Source of the DNA: Bacillaceae bacterium Marseille-Q3522
GTDB taxonomy: Bacteria > Bacillota > Bacilli > Bacillales > Cytobacillaceae
NCBI GenBank assembly: GCA_017898095.1
Contig: JAGKQJ010000007.1
Coordinates: forward strand, 1-57,371
Direction: 5' to 3'
DNA length: 57,371 nucleotides
Part shown: positions 45,586 to 55,229 of the stretch, in pieces
Layout of the letters: each line of letters begins with the position of its first letter
Numbering within the stretch: position 1 is the first letter of the stretch
Program-made: the position numbers and the translations under genes
Notes under the pieces: model-generated
Told to the model about the DNA's origin: nothing
The model's database searches: none
The model's input: the letters and a program-made list of their open reading frames with translations, nothing else

Positions 45586-46848
45586 TTATAAAAAGAAGCG
45601 CTGGATATCATTCCATGTTACAACAAGCATTAACAGCATGAGCAGGGCAAACCCGATAAAATGCACCATGCCTTCCTTCTGTTTATCGATCGGTTTTCCC
45701 CGGACAGCTTCAACCGCAAAAAACATTAATCTTCCTCCATCCAGAGCAGGAATCGGAAGTAAATTCATAATTCCTAAATTTATGCTTAGCAATCCGGCCC
45801 ATCTCATCAAATAAAACACGCCTGATTTTGCCACTTCTTCTGTTGCTTTATAAATTCCTGCCGGTCCGGAAAGTGCATCAATAGAAAACTGGCCGGTGAT
45901 GAGTTTTCCCAGCATCCGGATTATTTCCACCGTCCAAGCATATGTTTCTGTTGCCCCGTTGGCGATTGCTTTAAGCGGTGAGTATTCTAATGATGTATAG
46001 ACACCGATAATACCGAATGTTTCTCCTTCGACAGTAGTTTTCACCGGTGTAACGGGAATGTCCATTTCCCGGCCATTTCTATTAATTGTAAATTCTAATT
46101 GTTGTTCCGGATTTTCTCTGATGATTTCCACAACATCATCCCAGCTGGATATTTCTGCGCCATCGACACTCAGCACCGTGTCTCCTTTTTGCAGACCTGC
46201 TGCTTTTGCTGCCCCGTCATCCGTAATTTCTCCTAACACCGGTTCAGTAGACGGCACACCTTGTAACAATCCAATCAAAGCGAATACGACAAACGCCAGC
46301 ACAAAATTCATCATCGGACCGGCAAAAATCGTCATCGTTCTTTGGCTTAATTTTTTGGAAGAAAACTGGCGATGATAAGGAGCAATTTGTGTTTCTGCCC
46401 CGTTTTCAATAAAGACAGCCGTTTCTTTAACCGGAAATGACAGTACTTTTTCTTCCTCATCATCCTCGGCATATCCTTTAATAACGAGTTCATGTTCCAA
46501 ATCTGCATATTCTACTTCTATCTGTCTTGCATTTGGATATTTTTCTTTATTAGTCAAAATAATCGTACTTACCTTATTTTCCTCGTCAAAAAGAAGGCCT
46601 ACACGGTAGCCCGGTTTCAATTCGACTATTTCCGGATCTTCGCCCGCCATCCGCACAAATCCGCCGAGAGGTAATAATCGAATTGTATAAAGTGTCTCAT
46701 TTTTCTTGAAAGAAAAAACTTTTGGTCCAAATCCAATTGCAAATTCCCTGCAAAGAATTCCGGCTCTTTTTGCAAAAACAAAGTGACCTAATTCATGAAA
46801 AAAGACAAGCGCCCCGAATATGATAATGAAGGCTATTACTGTGCTCAA
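45586..46848 (-). CDS. rseP: site-2 intramembrane zinc protease RseP/RasP
   Basis: A 420-residue membrane metalloprotease that cleaves anti-sigma factors and signal peptide remnants. The zinc motif HELGH is at about 18-22 in the first span, a PDZ domain near 180-270 (GLQKGDTVLSVDGAEI), and the second metal motif NLLPIPALDGGRL near the C-terminus. I start at TTG (46846-46848) with AAAGGTGG 7 nt upstream; the frame is open 11 codons further. R3-c lies immediately upstream. Confidence 0.95.
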   Translation of the reverse strand: MSTVIAFIIIFGALVFFHELGHFVFAKRAGILCREFAIGFGPKVFSFKKNETLYTIRLLPLGGFVRMAGEDPEIVELKPGYRVGLLFDEENKVSTIILTNKEKYPNARQIEVEYADLEHELVIKGYAEDDEEEKVLSFPVKETAVFIENGAETQIAPYHRQFSSKKLSQRTMTIFAGPMMNFVLAFVVFALIGLLQGVPSTEPVLGEITDDGAAKAAGLQKGDTVLSVDGAEISSWDDVVEIIRENPEQQLEFTINRNGREMDIPVTPVKTTVEGETFGIIGVYTSLEYSPLKAIANGATETYAWTVEIIRMLGKLITGQFSIDALSGPAGIYKATEEVAKSGVFYLMRWAGLLSINLGIMNLLPIPALDGGRLMFFAVEAVRGKPIDKQKEGMVHFIGFALLMLLMLVVTWNDIQRFFL

Positions 46849-46875
46849 ATGATTACCACCTTTGTTATAGAGGTA

Positions 46876-46910
46876 GTTCAAAAAGTCAACAAATCGTTAA
46901 TTTTTTGAAC
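46876..46910. repeat. R3-c: palindrome upstream of rseP
   Basis: GTTCAAAAA at the left pairs with TTTTTTGAAC at the right, and the inner GTCAAC/GTTAA continues the stem. It shares the AGGT-nGTTCAAAA entry with R3-d at 33353. Confidence 0.65.
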
Positions 46911-46947
46911 ACGTACTTAATTTGAAAAATGTTGCTCTCTTTTCACT

Positions 46948-47273
46948 ATAAAGTGAAACTTCCATCAGCGGGGGTTTTTCGACGTACAGGACGTACTAGT
47001 GCCGACGAAGACATGAGGCCGTGGCGTACTTAGTCGGCCTTCATCCCCCACTGATGGTTAGTCACGCAGAGCCTGACTGATTTCTCTAAAGGCTGAAGCC
47101 TTTAGAGAAACCTTGTCGCGCGAAGCCCGATTGAATTTTCTAAGGGCTAAAGCCCAATGAAAATTCTTATTTCACTAATCGGGCTTTTAGGGGCAGTTTA
47201 TCCCCCGCCTAAAACGATTGGTTACACCTCCATTTTTGAGGCGGGGGTATTACTGCCCCTTAATCTGCGATAA
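46948..47273 (-). repeat. R2-3: R2 palindromic repeat with two hairpin units, overlapping the dxr 3' end
   Basis: Same order as R2-2 but with two hairpin units. The terminal hairpin AGGGGCAGT...ACTGCCCCT with CCCCCGCCT/AGGCGGGGG is perfect apart from a 4-nt internal loop on each side. The element end lies inside the dxr frame and encodes its last six codons and TAA. The core module here reads CCATCAGCGGGGG against CCCCCACTGATGG. Confidence 0.88.
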
Positions 47274-48410
47274 ATTTTTTTGAACGTAATTTCTAGTTTC
47301 CTGATCTGCTGCCAATATCGTTTCAAGATTTGGTTTTGCTATTGGTTTATGTTTACTTAACGCATCTTCAATACATTCTTCAATATGCATAAAAGGAATT
47401 TTTCCCGTCAAAAAGGCAGCTACAGCTACTTCGTTTGCCGCGTTTAAAACAGTCGGCATTGTCCCTCCAATTTTTCCCGCCTCATAAGCATAGTGTAAAC
47501 AACGAAAGCGGTCAAAATCCATTTTTTCAAAATGTAACGTGCTAATCTCTATAAGATTTAACCATTTTGCTTGAGATAATGCAATCCTGTCCGGAAAGGT
47601 TAGCGCATATTGAATCGGCACTCTCATATCCGGAGAACCAAGCTGGGCAATGACACTGCTATCATGAAATTCTACCATGGAGTGAATAATGCTCTCACGA
47701 TGCAGTAAAACAGCTATTTGTTCATATGGGACAGAAAACAGCCAATGAGCTTCAATCACTTCAAAACCTTTATTCATCATCGTTGCCGAGTCAATTGTTA
47801 TTTTCGCGCCCATTGACCAGTTGGGATGATGAAGCGCTTCTGCAATGGTGACATTTTCCAGTTCTTCACGTGTCCGATCACGAAAACTGCCCCCAGAAGC
47901 AGTAATAATCAGCTGCTCGATATTTTTTCTATTTTCTCCCTGCAACACCTGAAAGATTGCGGAATGCTCGCTGTCAACCGGAATAATCGGCACACTGTAC
48001 CTTCTTGCTGTGTCCATTACGAGATGTCCTGCTGTTACAAGCGTTTCTTTATTGGCTAGGGCAATCGGCTTTTTCCTTTTTATTGCCTCCAATGTTGGCG
48101 ACAGACCGACGCTGCCCAAAACGGCATTTACTACTATATCACTCTTTTCATATATTGCTGCTTCTGTTAATCCTTGATCCCCATAACTAAATTGTATATC
48201 AGAAAATTCAAGTTGCAACTCTTCTGCTGCTGATTTTTCTAATGTTGACACGAATTCCGGTTTTAATGCAGTGATTATCTCACGGGCTTTGTTAATATTT
48301 TTGCCTACTGACATAGAAACAAGCCTAAATTTATCCGGATGTCCTTTTACTACATCGACAGTTTGAATGCCAACTGAACCTGTCGCTCCTAATAATGTTA
48401 TATACTTCAT
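47250..48410 (-). CDS. dxr: 1-deoxy-D-xylulose 5-phosphate reductoisomerase
   Basis: A 386-residue MEP-pathway enzyme making isoprenoid precursors, next to uppS in the undecaprenyl route. NADPH motif [11 protein letters not shown] at about 7-17, metal ligands in [10 protein letters not shown] (Asp 146, Glu 148) and [16 protein letters not shown] precedes the ATG. The C-terminal residues SQIKGQ and the stop lie inside repeat R2-3, so the tail was apparently altered by insertion. The core enzyme is intact. Confidence 0.96.
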   Translation of the reverse strand: MKYITLLGATGSVGIQTVDVVKGHPDKFRLVSMSVGKNINKAREIITALKPEFVSTLEKSAAEELQLEFSDIQFSYGDQGLTEAAIYEKSDIVVNAVLGSVGLSPTLEAIKRKKPIALANKETLVTAGHLVMDTARRYSVPIIPVDSEHSAIFQVLQGENRKNIEQLIITASGGSFRDRTREELENVTIAEALHHPNWSMGAKITIDSATMMNKGFEVIEAHWLFSVPYEQIAVLLHRESIIHSMVEFHDSSVIAQLGSPDMRVPIQYALTFPDRIALSQAKWLNLIEISTLHFEKMDFDRFRCLHYAYEAGKIGGTMPTVLNAANEVAVAAFLTGKIPFMHIEECIEDALSKHKPIAKPNLETILAADQETRNYVQKNLSQIKGQ

Positions 48411-48564
48411 CTTGATTCATCCCCTTACTATCTGCGATCTCTCCTAATAAGAATGGGAAAACCACTTTCTCTCCCGACCTTTTTATGAAGGAAAGTGCAG
48501 ACTTTCTAAGCCGGTTATCTAAAAAGTAGCCTGCTTTTATAATTGTAGATAATGTAATCCCATA

Positions 48565-49350
48565 TCATATGAAAAGAAAAAAATGGAGCAATGGCCAGAC
48601 AAAAAGCAGGCTGTCGAATCGATCTAATATCCCTCCGTGTCCCGGCAAAATCGTACCCGAATCTTTCACATCATAAAATCTTTTTAAAGCGGATTCTGCT
48701 AAATCTCCTATTTGTCCAAAAATAGACAATAATACCGTGATCAGCAAAAGATGAAATACCGATATTCCTAAATCAAAGAATATCAGAAAGATCACTGCTA
48801 CCACGAGCGAACATAATACACCACCGAGAAAGCCTTCCACTGTTTTGTTTGGGCTAATTTCCGGCCAAAGCTTCCTTTTTCCAAAAGCCCGTCCTAAAAA
48901 ATAGGCACCCGAATCTGTCGCCCACATTAACAGCAAGGAGTAGAAAACAAAGATAACCCCGAGAGTTTCCCGCATTTCCACAAAATAATAAAAGCCGATT
49001 CCAATATAAAGAACAGTTAAAACGGAGAATGCAACATCTTCAAATGAAAAAGTATTTTTTGATACCACCGTATATGTAAGAAAAAGCAAAATAGTAAATA
49101 AAAACATTTCTATCTTTTGACTTTCCCATCCACCGGGAAGAATTTGCGTTGGCAACAGAAAAATCCACAGAAGTATTAGAGAGAATAGCCCGTGAACAGA
49201 TGCGAGGGTAAGCTTGCGCATTTGATAAATTTCGTAAAGTGCAAACGTTGCTATTAAATATGTTAAAAGAACAAGCGGTACTCCCCCAACGATGGTAATG
49301 GGTATGAGTACGGCGCCAAAAATAATCGCAGTCACAATTCTTTGCTTCAT
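48565..49350 (-). CDS. cdsA: phosphatidate cytidylyltransferase
   Basis: A 261-residue polytopic membrane enzyme making CDP-diacylglycerol, the substrate of PgsA at the other end of the window. About seven spans; the C-terminal signature LKRFYDVKDSGTILPGHGG then DRFD (about 215-240) is complete. It starts 5 bp after uppS and precedes dxr by 154 bp. Confidence 0.96.
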   Translation of the reverse strand: MKQRIVTAIIFGAVLIPITIVGGVPLVLLTYLIATFALYEIYQMRKLTLASVHGLFSLILLWIFLLPTQILPGGWESQKIEMFLFTILLFLTYTVVSKNTFSFEDVAFSVLTVLYIGIGFYYFVEMRETLGVIFVFYSLLLMWATDSGAYFLGRAFGKRKLWPEISPNKTVEGFLGGVLCSLVVAVIFLIFFDLGISVFHLLLITVLLSIFGQIGDLAESALKRFYDVKDSGTILPGHGGILDRFDSLLFVWPLLHFFLFI

Positions 49351-49355
49351 CTTTT

Positions 49356-50132
49356 TTAAACTCCCCCAAAGCGTCTTTGTCTACTTTGATACCCTTCAAT
49401 TGCTTCTATCAAATCCTTTTCGGTAAAATCGGGCCATAAAACATCCGTAAACCAAAATTCTGTATAGGCAAGCTGCCAAAGCATAAAATTGCTCAGCCGG
49501 AATTCACCGCTAGTGCGAATTAATAAATCCGGATCAGATAAGCCGGTAGTCATTAAATAATTTGAAAATATTTCTTCTGTTAATTGCTCTTTTGTTACAT
49601 TGCCGTTTTCACAATCGGAAACTACTGCTTTCACTGCTTCAATAATCTCAGCCTTTCCTCCATAATTAAGTGCAAAATTCAAGGTTAGTCCGGTATTATT
49701 TCTAGTATCGTGTATAGCTTGCTCTACTGCTTTTAATGTATGTGCCGGAAGCTTATTTTTATAGCCAATCATGTGAACTTTTACATTTTCCGCAACTAAT
49801 TCTGGCAGGAAGGTCCCAAGAAACTCCTTTGGCAGCTGCATTAAATAATCAACTTCACTTTTTGGACGTTTCCAATTCTCAGTTGAAAACGCATAGACAG
49901 TTAACGTTTTTATCCCAATATTATTTGCTATTTTTGTTATTTTCCGTACTGTTTTCATTCCTTCATGATGTCCGGCAAACCTCGGTAAAGCCCTTTTTTT
50001 CGCCCACCGGCCGTTGCCGTCCATAATAATTGCCACATGCGAAGGGATGCTTTGCCGTTTTATTCGCTTCAAGCGCTCCCCAAGATTGAAAGAAGCATGA
50101 TCCTTCTTCCAAATCTTCATTTTTTCTAGCAT
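49356..50132 (-). CDS. uppS: undecaprenyl diphosphate synthase (cis-prenyltransferase)
   Basis: A 258-residue enzyme that builds the C55 lipid carrier for cell wall synthesis. Catalytic IIMDGNGRWAKKR with Asp at about 38, GHHEGMKT, and the C-terminal RTSGEFRLSNFMLWQ motif. The ATG at 50130-50132 (MLEKMKIW) has GGAGG 9 nt upstream; the frame is open 15 codons further. It follows frr behind a terminator. Confidence 0.96.
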   Translation of the reverse strand: MLEKMKIWKKDHASFNLGERLKRIKRQSIPSHVAIIMDGNGRWAKKRALPRFAGHHEGMKTVRKITKIANNIGIKTLTVYAFSTENWKRPKSEVDYLMQLPKEFLGTFLPELVAENVKVHMIGYKNKLPAHTLKAVEQAIHDTRNNTGLTLNFALNYGGKAEIIEAVKAVVSDCENGNVTKEQLTEEIFSNYLMTTGLSDPDLLIRTSGEFRLSNFMLWQLAYTEFWFTDVLWPDFTEKDLIEAIEGYQSRQRRFGGV

Positions 50133-50189
50133 AGAGCTGTTCCTCCAAAATTTCGATATGAGTTCAATCATTGTCATCTAATAATGCGT

Positions 50190-50242
50190 GTTCAAAAGTT
50201 AACGAAGAGATTCGCCACTAATCGTTTGGTGACTTTTTAAAC
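50190..50242. repeat. R3-b: imperfect palindrome between frr and uppS
   Basis: GTTCAAAAGTTAACGA on the left and GGTGACTTTTTAAAC on the right form the arms. The centre shares AACGAAGAGATTCGCC with R3-a. It lies just upstream of uppS. Confidence 0.65.
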
Positions 50243-50309
50243 ATCATCTATTAATCTTATCATACCAAAAATAAAAAAAGATATCTCTAAATATCAAACA
50301 AATATGATG

Positions 50310-50341
50310 AAAAAACCCCCAATCAAATGAAAGAGGGGTTA
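50310..50341 (-). terminator. frr intrinsic terminator
   Basis: Minus-strand AACCCC pairs with GGGGTT across a roughly 16-nt loop, followed by TTTT. It lies 8 bp after the frr stop. Confidence 0.7.
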
Positions 50342-50348
50342 TGACGGA

Positions 50349-50906
50349 TTATACTTCCAATATCTCTTTTTCTTTATCCTTTGTGATTGAGTCTATTTTT
50401 TGAATATACTCATCCGTTAATTTTTGAATATCGTCAGAATAACTTCTCAGATCATCTTCCGTTATTTCACTTTTTTTCTCTAATTTCTTTAATTCATCAT
50501 TTGCATCGCGGCGGATATTTCGAACCGATATTTTCGCTTCTTCCGATTCTTTTTTTACAAGTTTCACAAGTTCTTTTCTGCGCTCTTCCGTAAGCGGAGG
50601 AATCGCAAGCCTGATGAGATTTCCATCACTTGTGGGATTCAAGCCTAAATCAGACTTTAAAATTGCCTTTTCAATATCACCTAATATTGATTTGTCATAA
50701 GGTTGAATCACGAGCAGCCTTGCTTCCGGTACAGAAATTCCTGCCAACTGATTAATTGGCGTAGGAGCACCGTAATATTCAACAATAATCCGATCTAATA
50801 AGGAAGCGTTCGCACGCCCCGCGCGAATTCCGGCAAGCTCTCTTGTATAAGCCTGCACAGCTTTTGCCATTTTATCTTTTGCCTGAGTGATGACAGCCTT
50901 TGTCAT
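50349..50906 (-). CDS. frr: ribosome recycling factor
   Basis: A 185-residue RRF that with EF-G splits post-termination ribosomes. The helical core begins [20 protein letters not shown] and contains [11 protein letters not shown]; the conserved [19 protein letters not shown] is near 130. Its start codon overlaps the pyrH stop by one base (TAATG), so the two are translationally coupled. Full length. Confidence 0.97.
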   Translation of the reverse strand: MTKAVITQAKDKMAKAVQAYTRELAGIRAGRANASLLDRIIVEYYGAPTPINQLAGISVPEARLLVIQPYDKSILGDIEKAILKSDLGLNPTSDGNLIRLAIPPLTEERRKELVKLVKKESEEAKISVRNIRRDANDELKKLEKKSEITEDDLRSYSDDIQKLTDEYIQKIDSITKDKEKEILEV

Positions 50907-51631
50907 TATTTTTTCCCCCTTACGATAGTCCCGATTGTTTCACCTAATACTGCTCGATTGATATTTCCATGTTCCATAATGGAAAATACAATCAATGGAA
51001 TATCATTATCCATACATAATGAAGATGCTGTTGAATCCATCACGGCTAAGCCGTCCTTTAATACATCCAAATAGGAAAGTTCAGCGTATTTTTTTGCGTT
51101 TTTATCAATTCGGGGATCGGCAGAATATACACCATCAACATTATTTTTCGCCATTAAGATGACTTCCGCTTCAATCTCGGCAGCTCTAAGGGCGGCAGTA
51201 GTGTCTGTTGAAAAGTAAGGATTACCTGTCCCTGCAGCAAATATAACGACGCGCTTTTTTTCTAAATGGCGGATCGCACGTCTGCGAATATAAGGTTCCG
51301 CTACTTGTCTCATTTCAATCGAAGTTTGCACACGGGTTTCGATACCCAACTGCTCCAAACTATCCTGTAAGGCTAATGAGTTCATGACGGTTGCAAGCAT
51401 TCCCATATAATCGGCATTTGCACGATCCATTCCCATTTCTTCACCAGTCTTACCCCGCCAAATATTACCTCCACCAACAACAACTGCAACTTCTACTCCC
51501 AAATCAGCAAGATCTTTTACTTGGACGGCGATCGATTTGATTACTTTCGGACTGATACCAAATCCTTGTTCCCCCGCAAGAGCTTCGCCGCTTAATTTTA
51601 ATACAACTCGTTTATATTTAGGATCGCCCAT
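50906..51631 (-). CDS. pyrH: UMP kinase
   Basis: A 241-residue bacterial UMP kinase of the amino acid kinase fold: [15 protein letters not shown] at the start and [10 protein letters not shown] near 58. The ATG at 51629-51631 (MGDPKYKRV) has GGAGG 5 nt upstream; the frame is open four codons further. An intrinsic terminator lies only about 35 nt upstream. Confidence 0.96.
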   Translation of the reverse strand: MGDPKYKRVVLKLSGEALAGEQGFGISPKVIKSIAVQVKDLADLGVEVAVVVGGGNIWRGKTGEEMGMDRANADYMGMLATVMNSLALQDSLEQLGIETRVQTSIEMRQVAEPYIRRRAIRHLEKKRVVIFAAGTGNPYFSTDTTAALRAAEIEAEVILMAKNNVDGVYSADPRIDKNAKKYAELSYLDVLKDGLAVMDSTASSLCMDNDIPLIVFSIMEHGNINRAVLGETIGTIVRGKK

Positions 51632-51665
51632 AAGAACCTCCATATGTAATGAAATCTTATCTTTT

Positions 51666-51692
51666 CAAAAAAGGGGAACACCAGGTGTTCCC
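51666..51692 (-). terminator. intrinsic terminator just upstream of pyrH
   Basis: Minus-strand GGGAACACC (51684-51692) pairs with GGTGTTCCC (51674-51682) and is followed by CTTTTTTG. It ends about 35 nt before the pyrH start, leaving no room for a separate promoter. It may be a tsf terminator with read-through or an attenuator for pyrH-frr. Confidence 0.8.
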
Positions 51693-51719
51693 GCCTTTTC
51701 TATTGTTAAAGAAATAGTC

Positions 51720-52139
51720 CAACCCGCCTCCGCTTTTCTTTGTCCAGCTCCGACGGCTATCGGCTTGTGAATAAGTCTTCTCCGAACTTACGATAAGTCG
51801 AGAACGAAAAAGAAGTACGCTTTTTCGACTCTCCTTTATCTCGTACGGAGCAGCCTTATTCCTTCGCCGATGACCAGCCGCCTCCGCTTTTCGTTTTGTC
51901 CAGCTCCGGCGGGTAGCCGCTCGAGGTCTTAAGCCAAGCAGGTAAAAAGTCAAAAAGCGGACTTTTCACCTGCTCGGCTTAAGCTTGTCGCGGCTGTTCA
52001 ACCCGCCTCCGCTTTTCTTTGTCCAGCTCCGGGCGCTATCGGCTCGAGGTCTTAAGCCAATCGTACATAAAGTCAAAAAGCGGACTTTATGTACGCTCGT
52101 CTTAAGCTTGTCGCCGATGAGCAAGCTCCCTCCGCTTTT
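51720..52139 (-). repeat. R1-D: array of R1 units in opposite orientation between tsf and pyrH
   Basis: A partial unit, one unit with a third inner cassette type (about 51741-51897, GAATAAG/CTTATTC, CTCCG/CGGAG and GAAAAAG/CTTTTTC stems), and two standard units. The central stems of the standard units are GCAGGT-AAAAGTC type and CGTACATAAAGTC/GACTTTATGTACG, both different from R1-A, B and C. The array stops 4 bp from the tsf stop codon. Confidence 0.88.
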
Positions 52140-52143
52140 CTTA

Positions 52144-53025
52144 TTATTTCTTTACTTGACTCATTACTTCTTCGGCAAAATTTTCTTCCCGTTTTTCGAG
52201 TCCTTCGCCTACTTCGAAACGGATAAATTCACGCAAAGCCCCACCTTTTGATTGCACAAATTGACGGACTTTTTGATCTGGATTTTTAATAAATGATTGA
52301 TCTAAGGCACAAATTTCTTCGAAGTATTTTCCAAGACGTCCTTCTACCATTTTATGGACAATCTTTTCCGGCTTTCCTTCGTTCAATGCCTGCTGGGTAA
52401 GAACCTCACGTTCATGCTCGACTTCTTCCTGGGAGACTTCATCACGGGAAATATATTTTGGATTAAGGGCAGCGACATGCATCGCTACATCTTTGGCTGC
52501 TTCTGCATCCGTTGTACCTGTTAAAACGGTTAAAACACCAATTCGTCCTCCCATATGCAAATATGCCCCAAATGCGTCCTGATCGTTTTTGGTTAGTACT
52601 TTAAAACGGCGGAGTGTAATTTTTTCACCAATTTTTGCAATTGCGGAATTGATATGCGCTTCCACCGTTTCCCCGTTGTCCAATGCTTGCGTCATCGTTT
52701 CTTCAACGGAAGCGGGTTTATTTTTTATAATATGAGCGGCAAGTTCTTTGACAAGTGCTTGGAAATCTTTATTCTTCGCAACGAAGTCTGTTTCTGAATT
52801 TACTTCTACAATAACCGCATCATTACCTTCTGTCAGAATATAAGCAGAACCTTCCGCTGCTATACGGTCAGCTTTCTTGGCTGCTTTTGAAATCCCTTTT
52901 TCACGAAGAAAGTCAATCGCTTTTTCCATATCGCCATCCATTTCCTGTAATGCTTTTTTGCAGTCCATCATGCCTGCGCCAGTTTTTTCACGGAGTTCTT
53001 TTACCATTTGTGCTGTAATCGCCAT
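52144..53025 (-). CDS. tsf: elongation factor Ts
   Basis: A 293-residue nucleotide exchange factor for EF-Tu. The N-terminal UBA-like part [20 protein letters not shown] and the TDFVAKN segment near 80 are canonical. The ATG at 53023-53025 has GGAGG 9 nt upstream; an in-frame start two codons earlier is less likely. Repeats flank it on both sides: R2-4 before, R1-D after. Confidence 0.97.
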   Translation of the reverse strand: MAITAQMVKELREKTGAGMMDCKKALQEMDGDMEKAIDFLREKGISKAAKKADRIAAEGSAYILTEGNDAVIVEVNSETDFVAKNKDFQALVKELAAHIIKNKPASVEETMTQALDNGETVEAHINSAIAKIGEKITLRRFKVLTKNDQDAFGAYLHMGGRIGVLTVLTGTTDAEAAKDVAMHVAALNPKYISRDEVSQEEVEHEREVLTQQALNEGKPEKIVHKMVEGRLGKYFEEICALDQSFIKNPDQKVRQFVQSKGGALREFIRFEVGEGLEKREENFAEEVMSQVKK

Positions 53026-53054
53026 TACCAATATCCTCCTTTAGTAACATTCAT

Positions 53055-53384
53055 ATAAAGTGAAACTTCCATCAGTGAGGATTTTTCGACGTACAGGACG
53101 TACTAGTGCCGACGTTGCAACAGGACGTTGCGCCTTTAGTCGGTAGACGTACAGGACGTACTAGTGCCGACGTTGCAACAGGACGCCTAAGCCTTTAGTC
53201 GTCCTTCATCTCCCACTGATGGTTAGTCACGCATAGCCTGATTGATTTTTCTAAGGGCTGAAGCCCTAAGAAAAACCTTATTTCACCAATCGGGCTTTTA
53301 GGGGCAGTTTATCCCCCGCCTAAAATGATTGGTTTCACCTCTATTTTTGAGGCGGGGGTATTACTGCCCCTTAATCTGCGATAA
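53055..53384 (-). repeat. R2-4: R2 palindromic repeat with one hairpin unit and a duplicated core
   Basis: One hairpin unit, intact terminal hairpin (CCCCCGCCT/AGGCGGGGG) and a duplicated segment in the core: GACGTACAGGACGTACTAGT occurs twice, 67 bp apart. Small hairpins GTAC-AGGAC-GTAC (53091-53103) and GCAAC-AGGAC-GTTGC (53117-53131) share the same loop. Its left flank on the minus strand is ATTAT rather than TTTAT. Confidence 0.88.
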
Positions 53385-53410
53385 TATTTATTGCTGCTCT
53401 TTCCTTCTTG

Positions 53411-53449
53411 AAAAAAAGGTGATAACGGGCGCTCCCTGTCATCACCTTT
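53411..53449 (-). terminator. rpsB intrinsic terminator/attenuator
   Basis: Minus-strand AAAGGTGAT (53441-53449) pairs with ATCACCTTT (53415-53423), followed by TTTTTTT. It lies between rpsB and tsf, so tsf needs read-through. Confidence 0.85.
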
Positions 53450-53462
53450 CACACCACATTCA

Positions 53463-54209
<747 letters not shown>

Positions 54210-54309
54210 TCATTTTCAAACGATCACTTTTTTAAAAGCTGCCTAATAGACATTAAAAAAAAGCACCAATCGTTTAAATCCGTAAACGTGTGTATTAACA
54301 CCATTTGTA

Positions 54310-54338
54310 AATATAGCATATGTATGAAAGACAATCAA
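54310..54338 (-). promoter_or_regulatory. SigA promoter of rpsB
   Basis: Minus-strand TTGATT (54333-54338) and TATATT (54310-54315) with a 17-bp spacer. The leader contains a CGTTTA/TAAACG stem and a run of eight T further on, possibly regulatory. Confidence 0.65.
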
Positions 54339-54342
54339 GCAA

Positions 54343-54846
54343 TTAATGAAATTTTAAAATGAGTTCAATTTCTGTGCGGCCAACTTGCAGTTGCTTGGCA
54401 ATATCTTCCGGAGACAATCCTTTTTCCGACAGTAACAGTACATGTTCGCGCAATGGAAGCTCCAGCGATTGGGGAGGAACAGAGTCATCCATTTCTGACC
54501 GTGCTGTTGTTTCTGATTCCGGCAGCCCGCTATTTGCATCACTTTGCTTGTAAGCCTGTAAAGCGGCGCTTCTTATGATGAGGTGCTGCGGGCTTTGTTG
54601 ATTTTTCTCAGGGGTTTGATCCGGAGTTTTTTCCAGAATATGTAAATATCGCATTTTTTTAACGAATTCTTCATTTTCTTCTTTAAATTGCAATAGATAT
54701 GCTGACATAGATTCCTCAAATTCATTTGCCAGCTTTTTCTGCTCCTTTTCCATTTCGAGAAAACGATTTTGTCTGACAAATAAAATACTGATAAAGAAGA
54801 AAGCAATGATATTTAATATTATGCTGCTTACTGCTAAAATGGTCAT
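54343..54846 (-). CDS. swrB: SwrB-like swarming motility protein (YlxL)
   Basis: A 167-residue protein: N-terminal membrane span (about 2-24), a coiled coil (about 30-68), a variable polar linker and a C-terminal helix-turn-helix-like segment (LSEKGLSPEDIAKQLQVGRT). This layout and the position between sigD and rpsB match SwrB, which promotes flagellar basal body assembly in B. subtilis. Sequence divergence is high, so the name rests partly on synteny. Confidence 0.8.
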   Translation of the reverse strand: MTILAVSSIILNIIAFFFISILFVRQNRFLEMEKEQKKLANEFEESMSAYLLQFKEENEEFVKKMRYLHILEKTPDQTPEKNQQSPQHLIIRSAALQAYKQSDANSGLPESETTARSEMDDSVPPQSLELPLREHVLLLSEKGLSPEDIAKQLQVGRTEIELILKFH

Positions 54847-54858
54847 ATTTATATCCCT

Positions 54859-55173
54859 CTATCCGCTAAAATCAATCTTATGCCCTTTATAAGGATGGTT
54901 TTCATAATGATTTCTTGCTATTTGCCTGCTCTTTTGTTTTTTCTGCTCATGTTCCTGTTGTCGATGCCTGCTGCTCTGGTTATGTTCCCATTTTGCTTCT
55001 TTTGTCTCTTCTTCTTTTGTAACACTAGTGCGTTTTTTCACCACATCTTTTTCGACACTTTCATTTGCATGTGCTTGCATGATCTGCCCTCTTTGTTGCA
55101 ATTGTTCTTGTATTTTCCCGATCTCCTGAGTTCTTGGAAGCGCGACCTGCATCTCAACGGATTTAAGACTCAT
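54859..55173 (-). CDS. conserved small protein between sigD and swrB
   Basis: A 104-residue, very polar protein (MSLKSVEMQVALPRTQEIGK) rich in Gln, Glu, Lys and His, predicted to be mostly helical or disordered. No enzyme motif or membrane span is visible. It lies in the sigD-swrB interval, 12 bp before swrB, with a plausible ribosome site (GGAAGTG) upstream of the ATG. I recognise no named family; a role with motility is only suggested by position. Confidence 0.75.
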   Translation of the reverse strand: MSLKSVEMQVALPRTQEIGKIQEQLQQRGQIMQAHANESVEKDVVKKRTSVTKEEETKEAKWEHNQSSRHRQQEHEQKKQKSRQIARNHYENHPYKGHKIDFSG

Positions 55174-55229
55174 ATTATCACTTCCTGTCGATCTATTTTA
55201 TCAATGGATATCCAAACTGAACGATTTGC

